From NCBI RefSeq assembly GCF_000026045.1, contig NC_007426.1:992001-1056000 (forward strand): DNA of 64,000 nucleotides, in the 5' to 3' direction. How positions within the stretch are numbered: position 1 is the stretch's first letter; every line of letters begins with the position of its first letter. The stretch is from Natronomonas pharaonis DSM 2160 (GTDB lineage: Archaea > Halobacteriota > Halobacteria > Halobacteriales > Haloarculaceae). Made by a program: the position numbers and the translations under genes. Below the pieces are notes generated by a model. It was not told the DNA's origin. It saw only the letters and a list, made by a program, of their open reading frames with translations, and searched no databases. Below are positions 1-8,270 of the stretch, piece by piece.

Positions 1-455
1 TGGCTATCGTCGCGTTCGGCGCGGTGATGGTTGATGACGACCTCAACCGAATCTACTCGACGTATGCCTCCCGACTCTCCGGATGGCTGACGGGCAGTTT
101 CTCGACGCTCGATGCGGACCGACGGCCGCTCGCATCGGCGTTTTCGCTGGGGACGCTACTTGGCGTTATTTGGCTGCCCTGTGTCGGGCCGGTACTCGGG
201 GCGGTGCTTGCCTATGCGGCAACGACCGGCGCGGCAGCCGAAAGCGGCCTGCTGCTCTTCGTCTACGGGACGGGCTTTGCGGTGCCGCTTTTGGGCGTCG
301 CCTACGGTGGCAAAATCGCGGGGCGCTCCGTCGTTTCCCGCCTTGGGGCTGTCGGCGGCACGGAGACGCTCAGACGGATAGCCGGGGGCATTCTGCTGGT
401 GACCGGCGTTGCCCTGCTCTTCGACTTCGACCGCGTGCTGTTGTCGGCGCTGTGA
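1..455 (+). CDS. ccdA: CcdA-type thiol:disulfide membrane transporter, C-terminal part (5' end outside window)
   Basis: The frame is open from the left edge, so only the last ~150 residues are present. Three hydrophobic segments are visible, and the first carries the family signature WLPCVGPVLGA, the second redox-active Cys region of the CcdA/DsbD membrane domain. The family moves reducing equivalents across the cytoplasmic membrane to apocytochrome c. The GTG and ATG codons near base 24-27 are internal, because the reading frame and hydrophobic character continue upstream. The neighbouring CcmE-like, CcmC and CcmD genes support a cytochrome c maturation role. Confidence 0.8.
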   Translation, partial: AIVAFGAVMVDDDLNRIYSTYASRLSGWLTGSFSTLDADRRPLASAFSLGTLLGVIWLPCVGPVLGAVLAYAATTGAAAESGLLLFVYGTGFAVPLLGVAYGGKIAGRSVVSRLGAVGGTETLRRIAGGILLVTGVALLFDFDRVLLSAL

Positions 456-523
456 CCGTCGCCGTGTTCGTGTCGTGGTATCGAGCAAAGAGTTGATGTA
501 GAATCCAGCCGAACGTTCTGGCA

Positions 524-982
524 ATGGACCGGAGGACAAAAGCCGTCGTCGGCGGCGTCGGCATTGCCGTTTTGCTGGCGATACTGGCGACGACGACGAT
601 GGGGGCCGCGGCGGAGTTCGTCACGCCGACCGACCTCGAAGAAGACGACGACTATCAGAACGAACTCGTCAAGCTCGAAGGGCAGGTCACCGACCTTGAG
701 GAAGGCCCGCCCATTGCTTTCGCTGTCGACGACGGTAACTACACGAAGGCAGTCACCTACGACGGCGAGATGCCCGAAACGATGTCCGAAGGCCGCATCG
801 TCGTTGCGGAGGGACATTTCGACGGTGAGACACTCGTCGCCGACGACCTCACCGTTCGTGCCCACGAGGGCGAACACCCTGACGACCACCCCGGCGGTGT
901 CGACGCTGATGCCCACGACGAGAGTCACTTCGAGGGCGACAGCGACTACGACAACGGCGACTACGACAAAGACGACTACTGA
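524..982 (+). CDS. CcmE-like cytochrome c maturation haem chaperone
   Basis: This 152-residue protein has an N-terminal membrane anchor (residues ~7-29) followed by a CcmE-like OB fold (~45-112: LEGQVTD, FAVDDG, VTYDGEMPE, GRIVVAEGHF, LVADDL). CcmE carries haem covalently to apocytochrome c outside the membrane. At the position of the usual haem-binding His (or Cys)-x3-Tyr motif the sequence reads HEGEH, so His114 is kept but the Tyr is replaced by His118. The tail after residue 113 is acidic and His-rich. It lies 68 bases after CcdA on the same strand. The fold assignment is good; haem chemistry is inferred. Confidence 0.72.
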   Translation: MDRRTKAVVGGVGIAVLLAILATTTMGAAAEFVTPTDLEEDDDYQNELVKLEGQVTDLEEGPPIAFAVDDGNYTKAVTYDGEMPETMSEGRIVVAEGHFDGETLVADDLTVRAHEGEHPDDHPGGVDADAHDESHFEGDSDYDNGDYDKDDY

Positions 983-1076
983 CCCCGGAGCCGTTGCCCC
1001 GGCGTGTTCTCTCCAGCCGGTCCCGTTTTCGTGGACTGAAGCCGGCGTTTAATTGTCTCGCTGCGCTACTACCGGT

Positions 1077-2603
1077 ATGTCCGATTCAGACAGCGCCCGT
1101 TCCGACAACGGGTCGGCCATCGGCCGATACGGGATGGCCGCGATTGCGGTCGTCGCGGCGGGTGTCTCGACGGTTGCGACCTCGTTTGCCGTCTATGCGA
1201 CCGGGCGCGAATTTCTGGTGTCGTCGCTGAACCGGCACCTCCTCGAGTATCTTCCTGGCTGGTTCGTCTCCGGCGTCATCCAGCGGTTCGGCAACCTCGC
1301 GCTCGAACTGAGTATGGTGTTTTCCGGCGCTCTCCTCGCCGTCGTCTTCGGTATCGTCGCTGTCGGCGGCTACCGGCTCGGCGACCGGCTCTCGCCGACC
1401 CTGCCGCCGGTAGCGGGCTTTGTCGTCGCGACAGCGCTCGTCTTCGTCGTTTCCTACTCCGTCGTCGGCTCGGCAATGGCGGTTGTCGTTCCGGCTCTCG
1501 TTGGCGGCGTCGTCGTGACGTACTTCGAGACCCGCTCGCCGACTGAGATAGCGACCGACAGCGAGCGCCGCTCGGTGCTGCGGGCCGTTTCGGCGGTTGC
1601 GGCCTTCAACGTCGTCGCCCACGGCATCGGACTGGTGCGGCGGAGCCAGACCCAGCGGGCGGAACAGGAGCTTCAGGAGCGGGCCCTGCGGCTCGAAGCC
1701 GAGCACATGATTTCGGACGCACGGCAAAAGGAACTCGACGTCGAGGGGGTTCAGCCGCTTGTCACCGATATCGAGGACTTCTACAAAGTCGATATCAACC
1801 CGAGCCCGCCCGCTGTCGACCCCGACTCGTGGGCGCTTTCGATTACCGGCGCCGTCGAAGAGCCGGTCGACCTCGACTACGCGGAGATACAGCGTTTCCC
1901 CGTCGAACACCAGTACAAGGCGATTCGGTGTCTCAGCGACGACATCGAGGACGACAAGCTCGATACCGCCGTTTGGACTGGCTGCTCGATGGATGCGGTG
2001 CTCGATGCGGTCGACCTGCAGGGGTCACACGTCATGCTGTACGGTGCTGACGACTACTTCTACTCCATGTCGGTCGAGGACTTCCGGTCGTGTCTGCTCG
2101 CCTACGGCATGAACGGTCTCGAACTCCCGCAGGCCCACGGCTATCCGGTCCGGCTGCTGGTTCCCGACCGATGGGGGAAGCTCCACGTCAAATGGCTCAC
2201 CGAAATCGAGGTTATCGACGATTACTCGGGGGGCTACTGGGAAGAACAGGGCTGGCACGGGATGGGCGCGGTAAACGCCGTGACGAAAATCGACCGCATC
2301 AACCGCCCGGAAGGTCGCATCCAGATATGCGGCCATGCGTACGCCGGCGCTCGCGGCGTCGACAGAGTCGAAGTATCGATAGACGGCGGCGAGACGTGGA
2401 CCGCAGCGGCGCTCAGCGGCCAGCTAGACAATCCGGATACGATACGACAGTGGGTCTATGAAATCGACGACCCACAGCAGGACGAATACGAGGTCTACGC
2501 ACGGACTATCGACGGCACGGACACCATCCAGACAGAGGTCAGGACGGACCCGTTCCCCGACGGGGCGACCGGATGGGTCAACCGAACCATCCGGCGTGGG
2601 TAG
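1077..2603 (+). CDS. Membrane-anchored sulfite-oxidase-like molybdopterin oxidoreductase
   Basis: The 508-residue protein has four to five hydrophobic segments in residues ~15-195. A sulfite oxidase-type molybdopterin domain (~240-420) and a Mo-co dimerisation-like beta domain (~425-500, SIDGGETWTAA) follow. The conserved molybdenum-ligand cysteine is visible as IRCLSDD (Cys285), with YPVRLLVPDRWG further on, typical of the family. The ATG at 1077 was preferred over an in-frame TTG 24 bases upstream. The substrate is unknown; the membrane anchor and ccm neighbours suggest electron transfer to a membrane or c-type carrier, which is inference. Confidence 0.82.
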   Translation: MSDSDSARSDNGSAIGRYGMAAIAVVAAGVSTVATSFAVYATGREFLVSSLNRHLLEYLPGWFVSGVIQRFGNLALELSMVFSGALLAVVFGIVAVGGYRLGDRLSPTLPPVAGFVVATALVFVVSYSVVGSAMAVVVPALVGGVVVTYFETRSPTEIATDSERRSVLRAVSAVAAFNVVAHGIGLVRRSQTQRAEQELQERALRLEAEHMISDARQKELDVEGVQPLVTDIEDFYKVDINPSPPAVDPDSWALSITGAVEEPVDLDYAEIQRFPVEHQYKAIRCLSDDIEDDKLDTAVWTGCSMDAVLDAVDLQGSHVMLYGADDYFYSMSVEDFRSCLLAYGMNGLELPQAHGYPVRLLVPDRWGKLHVKWLTEIEVIDDYSGGYWEEQGWHGMGAVNAVTKIDRINRPEGRIQICGHAYAGARGVDRVEVSIDGGETWTAAALSGQLDNPDTIRQWVYEIDDPQQDEYEVYARTIDGTDTIQTEVRTDPFPDGATGWVNRTIRRG

Positions 2604-2735
2604 CTACTCTCCCCGTTCTGCCGAGAGGTCTTCGAGTCGGGATTCGAGGCGGTTGAGCCGGCTCCGCAGGTACAGCACGTACACTACGAGTGCCGCGAAG
2701 ATGGCCCCGTAGGACGCTCCGAGTAGGTACTCCAT
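2604..2735 (-). CDS. ccmD: CcmD-like haem exporter small subunit (43 aa)
   Basis: A 43-residue protein is encoded five bases after the ccmC stop on the same strand. It starts MEYLLGASYGAIFAALV, has a single transmembrane helix (~4-22), and then a charged amphipathic stretch LRSRLNRLESRLEDLSAE. Size, one helix plus short coiled-coil, and position right after ccmC are the hallmarks of CcmD, which helps release holo-CcmE from the CcmABC complex. Its stop abuts the stop of the convergent molybdoenzyme gene. It is easily missed because of its length. Confidence 0.75.
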   Translation of the reverse strand: MEYLLGASYGAIFAALVVYVLYLRSRLNRLESRLEDLSAERGE

Positions 2736-2740
2736 AGTTG

Positions 2741-3487
2741 TTAGTCACCACCCGTCGGTTTGTGCGTTTTCGTCCGCGTTCGGTCTTTCATCTCATCAAG
2801 GCGGCTCGTCAGTTCGTGGAGCCGGACCCGGTTGCCGAGCAGGTACACATAGAGGAAGAAGATAGCAAGGAGCGAAACAAACAGTACCGAGGCGGTGATG
2901 TTGGCCTCCGCGTCGGGATTGCCGATAGAGGGAGCGTGAAGCTGTGCCGTCCACAGCCGGGTCGAAGCGTACGATATCGGGACGGTGATGAACCCGACGA
3001 CGCCGTAGACCGACGCCAGCCGCGAGACGCGGCCGCCGTCGCCGGCCCCGGAGTAGATTATCAGATAGCCGGCGTAGATGAACCACACGAACAGGAAGGT
3101 GACAAGCCGGATGTCGGACCAGTCCCACCACGTGTTCCAGATGATGCGGCCCCAAGCGCTGCCGGTCACAAGCGTCAGCGTCGCGAAGATGAATCCGAGT
3201 TCGCCGGAGGCGTGGGCAAGCTGCTCCCAGAACCGCGTCGACGTGACGAGATAGAGCACACAGCCGACGAACGTGACTGTCAGTGCGAGGCCGCCGACGA
3301 TTGCCAGCGGCACGTGCCAGTAAGCGATGAGGTTGATGCCGTGGTCGACGCCGTACATCGATGCGGAGGCAAAGCCAAAGACCAACACGAGCGAGGCCAG
3401 CCCGAACCCCAGCGCCAGATAGCCCGGTACGGCGCTGTGGAACAGCCGCCTGAGAACGCGAACTGAGAGCCGCCGGTCGGTGTCCAT
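2741..3487 (-). CDS. ccmC: Cytochrome c maturation haem permease CcmC
   Basis: The protein has 248 residues and six predicted membrane helices. It carries the tryptophan-rich haem-handling motif of the CcmC/CcmF/CcsA family (WNTWWDWSDIRL) and conserved histidines in HVPLAI and LHAPSIGN. CcmC presents haem to CcmE. The frame is open far upstream, but ATG at 3487 was chosen because it gives the usual CcmC length and a T-rich TATA-like stretch lies about 27 bases upstream. It forms a two-gene minus-strand operon with ccmD. Confidence 0.87.
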   Translation of the reverse strand: MDTDRRLSVRVLRRLFHSAVPGYLALGFGLASLVLVFGFASASMYGVDHGINLIAYWHVPLAIVGGLALTVTFVGCVLYLVTSTRFWEQLAHASGELGFIFATLTLVTGSAWGRIIWNTWWDWSDIRLVTFLFVWFIYAGYLIIYSGAGDGGRVSRLASVYGVVGFITVPISYASTRLWTAQLHAPSIGNPDAEANITASVLFVSLLAIFFLYVYLLGNRVRLHELTSRLDEMKDRTRTKTHKPTGGD

Positions 3488-3649
3488 ACATCGGCGTTCG
3501 CAGCCGCAGACAAAAATGGTGCGCAACCTCCCATCGCCTCGGATGATACGGCGGCGCACCCGTGAAACCCAGCGCGCCATCGCTGAGGGGGCTCCAAGCC
3601 GTTGCCGCAAACGGGTAGCTTCTTGTCGCGCCGATGTAGTATTTGAACT

Positions 3650-4924
3650 ATGAACTACGAGCAGGTCCGCGAGGCCGACCCTGCAATCGCTGCTGCGCTT
3701 GCCGACGAGCGCGACCGCCAGGAAGACACGCTGGCGATGATTGCCTCCGAGAACCACGTCTCGGAGGCCGTCCTGCAGGCCCAGAGTTCGGAACTGACAA
3801 ACAAGTACGCCGAGGGCTACCCCGGCGAGCGGTATTACGCCGGCTGCGGTCCCGCAGACGACGTCGAAGAACTCGCCATCGAGCGCGCCGAGGAGCTGTG
3901 GGGTGCCGAACACATCAACGTACAGCCCCACTCCGGAACGCAGGCGAACATGGCTGTCTATCTCGCCATGCTGGAGCCCGGCGACCGGATTCTCTCCCTA
4001 GAACTGGAACACGGTGGCCACCTCAGCCACGGCCACCCGGCCAACTTCACCGGCCAGACCTACGAAGTCGAACAGTACGAGGTCGACCCCGAGACGGGCT
4101 ACATCGACTACGACGAACTCCACGAGCAGGCCGAGGCGTTCGAGCCGGACATCATCGTTTCCGGCTACTCCGCCTACCCCCGCGAGGTCGAATTCGAGCG
4201 GATTCAGGAGGCCGCCGATGCTGTCGACGCCTACCATCTTGCCGACATCGCCCACATCACCGGACTCGTCGCCGCCGGCGTCCATCAGTCGCCGGTCGGC
4301 GTCGCCGACTTCGTCACCGGCTCGACGCACAAGACCATCCGCGCCGGCCGCGGCGGTATCGTGATGTGTGACGAGGAGTACGCCGACGATATCGACGCTG
4401 CCGTCTTCCCCGGCGCACAGGGCGGTCCGCTGATGCACAACGTCGCCGGCAAGGCCGTCGGCTTCAAGGAGGCGCTCCAGCCCGAATTCGAGCAGTACGC
4501 CCAGCAGGTTATCGACAACGCCGAGGCGCTCGGCGAGCGGCTGCAGGAACACGGCTTCTCCCTTGTCTCCGGCGGCACCGACAACCACCTCGTGTTGGTC
4601 GACCTTCGGGAGTCCCATCCCGACACGAGCGGCACCGTCGCCGAGGAGGCCCTCGAAGCGGCCGGCATCGTTCTCAACAAAAACACCGTGCCCGGCGAGA
4701 CCCGGTCGGCGTTCAACCCCTCGGGCATCCGCGCCGGCACGCCGGCGCTGACGACCCGCGGCTTCGACGAACAGGCCTGCGAGCGCGTCGCCGACATCAT
4801 CGCCAACGTCATCGACAACCCTGACGACGAGGGGACCATCGACGAAGCCGCCGCGGAGGTCGACGCCCTCTGTGAGGAGTACCCGCTCTACCAGGGCGAA
4901 AGCGGCATCACCGACTTCGAGTAG
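3650..4924 (+). CDS. glyA: Serine hydroxymethyltransferase
   Basis: This 424-residue PLP enzyme interconverts serine and glycine while passing a one-carbon unit to a tetrahydrofolate-type carrier. Visible family marks are the N-terminal IASENHVSEAVLQAQ, the PLP lysine in STHKTIRAGRGG (Lys228), HSGTQANMAVY and the C-terminal GIRAGTPALTTRG. Length matches bacterial and haloarchaeal SHMT. folD lies two genes downstream on the same strand, giving a one-carbon gene group. Confidence 0.96.
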   Translation: MNYEQVREADPAIAAALADERDRQEDTLAMIASENHVSEAVLQAQSSELTNKYAEGYPGERYYAGCGPADDVEELAIERAEELWGAEHINVQPHSGTQANMAVYLAMLEPGDRILSLELEHGGHLSHGHPANFTGQTYEVEQYEVDPETGYIDYDELHEQAEAFEPDIIVSGYSAYPREVEFERIQEAADAVDAYHLADIAHITGLVAAGVHQSPVGVADFVTGSTHKTIRAGRGGIVMCDEEYADDIDAAVFPGAQGGPLMHNVAGKAVGFKEALQPEFEQYAQQVIDNAEALGERLQEHGFSLVSGGTDNHLVLVDLRESHPDTSGTVAEEALEAAGIVLNKNTVPGETRSAFNPSGIRAGTPALTTRGFDEQACERVADIIANVIDNPDDEGTIDEAAAEVDALCEEYPLYQGESGITDFE

Positions 4925-5017
4925 CGACCCGGCCAGCCTGCCGGTCGCTCCCGTATGGGCGTCGCCGTCGCCACGCCGCCCGTCGCTTTTATAGCCGGCG
5001 TCCGAATCGCCCGATAT

Positions 5018-6427
5018 ATGAGTACGTTTGTCGTCATCGGCGGCGACGCCGCCGGGATGTCGGCCGCGAGCAAGGCAAAGCGCGACACCCCGGACCTCGA
5101 TGTCGTCGTCTTCGAGAAGGGTGCGTGGGTCTCGTACGGAGCCTGCGGGCTCCCCTATTATATCAAAGGCGAGATACAGACGCTTGAGGACCTCGTCTCT
5201 GTGACCCCCGAGCAGTTCCGCGAGGAGCGGGACATCGACCTGCGAACCGGCCACGAGGTCGTCGATATCGACCCCGACGACCGGACGGTCACAGCCCGCG
5301 GCGACGGCGAGGAACTCGTCCAGCCGTACGATTCGCTGCTGATTGCGACCGGCGCTGCGGCAGTCGTCCCCGACATCGAGGGCGTCGACCGCGAGGGGGC
5401 CTACACCCTCGGGTCGATGACCGACGGCAAGGAACTTCGGGAGTTCGTCGCCCGGGCTCGCGAGGAGGGGCCGGCTGAACAGCCCGATAGCGGCCCAGCC
5501 TGTCAGCAGCTTGAAAACTGTAATGGCCCTGTCGGCGTCGTCGGCGGTGGGTATATCGGTATCGAGATGGCCGAGGCGCTGGCCGCCAACGACTTCGAGG
5601 TCCATCTCTTCCAGCGGAGCGACCGGGTTCTGAAGGCCTTCGCCCCGGAGACGAGCGCCGCCGTCGCCGACCACCTCGAATCCCAGTCCGTCTCGCTGTA
5701 TCTCGGCTCGGAGGTGCAGGCACTCGACGGCGACGACGGTGTCGAGGCCATCGTCACCGGTGACGGCGAGCGGGTTCCTGTCGAGATGGCGCTGCTCGGC
5801 GCCGGCGTCCGTCCGCGGACCGACCTCGCAGCGGCGGCGGGTATCGAACTGGGGCCAACGGGCGCAATCGCGACCGACGCCTACCGCGAAACGAACATCG
5901 ACGACGTCTACGCCGCCGGCGACTGCGCCGAGGCCGAACACGTCGTCACCGGCGAGCCGACCTACGTCCCGCTGGCGCTGACTGCGAACCGCCACGGCCG
6001 GGCTATCGGCCAGACCGTCGCGGGAACGCCGACGAAGGGTGGCGGCGTCGCCGGGACGGCAGCGGTCAAGGCCTTCGAGATGGAGGCTGCCCGAACCGGC
6101 CTCAGCCACGACGACGCCGCTGCGGCCGGGTTCGAGCCGGTCACCGAAACCATCGAGGCCAAATCCCGCGCCGGCTACTACCCGGGGGGCGGGACGGTGA
6201 CCGTGACGCTGACCGCCGACAGCGAGACCGGCCGTCTCCTCGGCGGCACGCTCCACAGCGAGTACGGTGAAGGGGCGGTCCACCGAAGCCACGGGCTCGT
6301 TGGGGCTGTCACCGAGGGCGTCACGCTGTCTGAGCTTTCGAACTACGATTTCGCTTACGCGCCGCCGTTCAACACGACGTGGGACCCGATACTCACCGCC
6401 GCGAAGGTCCTCGACGGCACGCTGTAG
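5018..6427 (+). CDS. FAD-dependent pyridine nucleotide-disulfide oxidoreductase (CoA-disulfide reductase / NADH oxidase type)
   Basis: This 469-residue class III flavoprotein disulfide reductase has an N-terminal FAD fold (VVIGGDAAGMSAAS). Its single redox cysteine sits in SYGACGLPYY at Cys43, as in CoA-disulfide reductase. The NAD(P)H-binding motif is VGVVGGGYIGIEMAEAL, an FAD motif VYAAGDCAEA follows, and a C-terminal dimerisation domain ends the protein. ATG at 5018 lies about 27 bases after the TATA-like CTTTTATAG, so the message is probably leaderless. Substrate (CoA disulfide, persulfide or O2) cannot be fixed from sequence. Confidence 0.87.
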   Translation: MSTFVVIGGDAAGMSAASKAKRDTPDLDVVVFEKGAWVSYGACGLPYYIKGEIQTLEDLVSVTPEQFREERDIDLRTGHEVVDIDPDDRTVTARGDGEELVQPYDSLLIATGAAAVVPDIEGVDREGAYTLGSMTDGKELREFVARAREEGPAEQPDSGPACQQLENCNGPVGVVGGGYIGIEMAEALAANDFEVHLFQRSDRVLKAFAPETSAAVADHLESQSVSLYLGSEVQALDGDDGVEAIVTGDGERVPVEMALLGAGVRPRTDLAAAAGIELGPTGAIATDAYRETNIDDVYAAGDCAEAEHVVTGEPTYVPLALTANRHGRAIGQTVAGTPTKGGGVAGTAAVKAFEMEAARTGLSHDDAAAAGFEPVTETIEAKSRAGYYPGGGTVTVTLTADSETGRLLGGTLHSEYGEGAVHRSHGLVGAVTEGVTLSELSNYDFAYAPPFNTTWDPILTAAKVLDGTL

Positions 6428-6503
6428 CGGACGAACACGCCGCGTTCGGCCGTGCTGGCGGCTTCCGGGGCATTGATACGTCCGGCGCGCCCCGACTCGG
6501 GTA

Positions 6504-7397
6504 ATGACAGAGGTCATCGACGGCAACGCCGTCGCGAGCGACATTCGCGACGACCTGACCGACGCGATAGCAACACTCGCCGACGCCGGCGCACGGCCGG
6601 GGCTGGCGACGGTGCTGATGGGCGACGACCCCGCCAGCGAAACCTACGTGAACATGAAACAGCGGGACTGCGAGGAGGTCGGCATCGAGAGCTACCACGT
6701 CGATGTCGATGGCGACGCGCCGCCGGAGACGCTGTACGACGAGATAGCCGCGCTGAACCAAAACGACGATGTCCACGGCTACATCGTCCAAGCCCCGGTC
6801 CCGGACCACGTCGACTACCGCGAGGTCATCCGCCGTGTCGACCCACAGAAGGATGTCGACGGCTTCCACCCGGAAAACGTCGGGCGGCTGGTCGCCGGTG
6901 ACGCCCGGTTCCGTCCCTGTACACCCCACGGCGTCCAGAAGCTGCTTGAAGCCGCCGACATTGACACCGAGGGCAAGGACGTGACCATCGTCGGCCGTTC
7001 GGATATCGTCGGCAAGCCGCTGGCGAACCTCCTGATACAGAAGGCCGACGACGGGAACGCGACGGTGACGGTCTGTCACTCCCGCACCGAGAATCTCGCT
7101 GCAAAGACCCGACGTGCCGACATCGTCGTTGCCGCTGCGGGTGCGCCGGAACTCGTCGACGGCTCGATGATTGGGGAAGGGTCAGTCGTCATCGACGTTG
7201 GTGTCAACCGCGTCGACGCGGACAACGAGAAGGGCTATGAACTCGTCGGCGATGTCGAATACGAGAGCGCAACGCAAAACGCCAGTGCAATTACCCCGGT
7301 TCCCGGCGGCGTCGGCCCGATGACCCGGGCGATGCTACTGTACAACACGGTCAAGGCCGCGAGCCTGCAGGAAGACATCGACGTCGCGCTCCCCTGA
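6504..7397 (+). CDS. folD: Bifunctional methylenetetrahydrofolate dehydrogenase / methenyltetrahydrofolate cyclohydrolase
   Basis: The 297-residue FolD oxidises methylene-THF to methenyl-THF and hydrolyses it to formyl-THF. The signatures present are ASETYVNMKQRDCEEVGI (substrate site with the catalytic-Lys region), PQKDVDGFHPENVG, the Rossmann turn VGRSDIVGKPLANLL, and the C-terminal PVPGGVGPMTRAMLL. It acts downstream of GlyA in the one-carbon pathway. The NUDIX gene starts four bases after its stop, so the two are probably cotranscribed. Confidence 0.95.
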   Translation: MTEVIDGNAVASDIRDDLTDAIATLADAGARPGLATVLMGDDPASETYVNMKQRDCEEVGIESYHVDVDGDAPPETLYDEIAALNQNDDVHGYIVQAPVPDHVDYREVIRRVDPQKDVDGFHPENVGRLVAGDARFRPCTPHGVQKLLEAADIDTEGKDVTIVGRSDIVGKPLANLLIQKADDGNATVTVCHSRTENLAAKTRRADIVVAAAGAPELVDGSMIGEGSVVIDVGVNRVDADNEKGYELVGDVEYESATQNASAITPVPGGVGPMTRAMLLYNTVKAASLQEDIDVALP

Positions 7398-7401
7398 GTC
7401 A

Positions 7402-7935
7402 ATGCCGTCGCCGTCCGCGCTACTGGACCGCTACGAGAGCCCGATTCACAAGCGGGACACCATCGAGCTGTCGGCAGACCGCTACGAAGCCGGTATCGAG
7501 CGCGGTGACGACGGCGCGTGGGGCGTCGGTGCGCTGGTCGTCTCGGCCGGCCGAGTGCTCTTTGTCCGGGAAGGCGAGACGTGGCTTCTGCCGGGCGGTA
7601 AGCTCCACGCCGACGAGTCTGTAGAGGCCGGCGCTCGGCGCGAAGTTCGCGAGGAGACGGGCATCGACATCGAACTATCGACGCTCGGGGCGGTCGCAGA
7701 ACAGACCTTCCGGCATCCGGAGCGGGACGATTCCTACCAGTTCTATTTCGCCACGTTCGTCGCCGAGCCACGACCGCCGGAACCAGAGCCGACGGCGGCC
7801 GCCGAGGCTGTCGACGAGGCGGCATGGCTCCAGTCGGTCCCGGAATCGACCTTCGACCGCGAGTTGGTCGTTCGGCTGGTCGAACGTTACAGCGGTAGCG
7901 AGGCGAAAGCCCACCCCTTTCAGGGGTGTGGATGA
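7402..7935 (+). CDS. NUDIX hydrolase with a transposon-derived C-terminal tail
   Basis: The 177-residue protein contains a complete NUDIX box at residues 66-88 (GKLHADE ... REVREETGI), matching Gx5Ex7REUxEExGU. Such enzymes hydrolyse nucleoside diphosphates linked to another group; the substrate is unknown. The last ~10 residues and the stop codon fall in the left hairpin of the mobile-element relic starting near 7900. The native C-terminus has therefore probably been replaced, while the catalytic part remains intact. Confidence 0.85.
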   Translation: MPSPSALLDRYESPIHKRDTIELSADRYEAGIERGDDGAWGVGALVVSAGRVLFVREGETWLLPGGKLHADESVEAGARREVREETGIDIELSTLGAVAEQTFRHPERDDSYQFYFATFVAEPRPPEPEPTAAAEAVDEAAWLQSVPESTFDRELVVRLVERYSGSEAKAHPFQGCG

Positions 7936-8270
7936 AGCCGACAACTGAGAATCTCTCCACGGGATTGAGCCATCCCAGAGTTTTTATTCAATCGGAACGT
8001 AAGCATGACCACGCCGAGGCGGGTTCACCGCCCTGTTAAACGGATAATATCGGGATTCGGGCCACACCACGTCTGAAGGAATCCCCTTCGGACCGCTGGT
8101 TGTGGATTCCGACACACGGTAACTCTGAATCCCATGCCGGGATAGGAGTAACGGCGGTTTGGCCCCGCCGGCAGTCTGGTCATGCCGACGAGACTGCAAA
8201 CCTGAAACTCCCAACCAAGCGGTGCGGTGCCGTGGGAATCCCACCCCGTTCACGGGTGGGAGGAGGTCAA
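7900..8270. mobile_element. IS200/IS605 (IS1341)-type element relic without a transposase, MITE-like
   Basis: The segment starts with a hairpin-forming stretch (AGCCCACCCCTTTCAGGGGT, ~7909-7928). It ends with a second hairpin (CCCACC ... GGTGGG, ~8240-8260) followed by AGGAGGTCAA at 8261-8270, the kind of right end seen on haloarchaeal tnpB elements. The stretch before the right hairpin (8190-8235, GACTGCAAACCTGAAACTCC then GTGCCGTGGGAATCCCACC) resembles the 3' omega-RNA region of such elements. No tnpA or tnpB frame is present, only ~370 bases. A GTTTTTATTC TATA-like box sits near 7980. Boundaries are approximate. Confidence 0.6.

Noticed and set aside
3998-6544. An 848-codon open frame on the minus strand opposite glyA and the flavoprotein gene
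   Set aside because: It is the antisense shadow of two well-recognised genes in high-GC DNA. It has no family motif and crosses their boundary without regard to gene structure.
7984-8253. An 89-codon minus-strand frame in the mobile-element relic
   Set aside because: Frames like this are often annotated as haloarchaeal hypothetical proteins, but the sequence is the antisense of the element's right-end RNA region.
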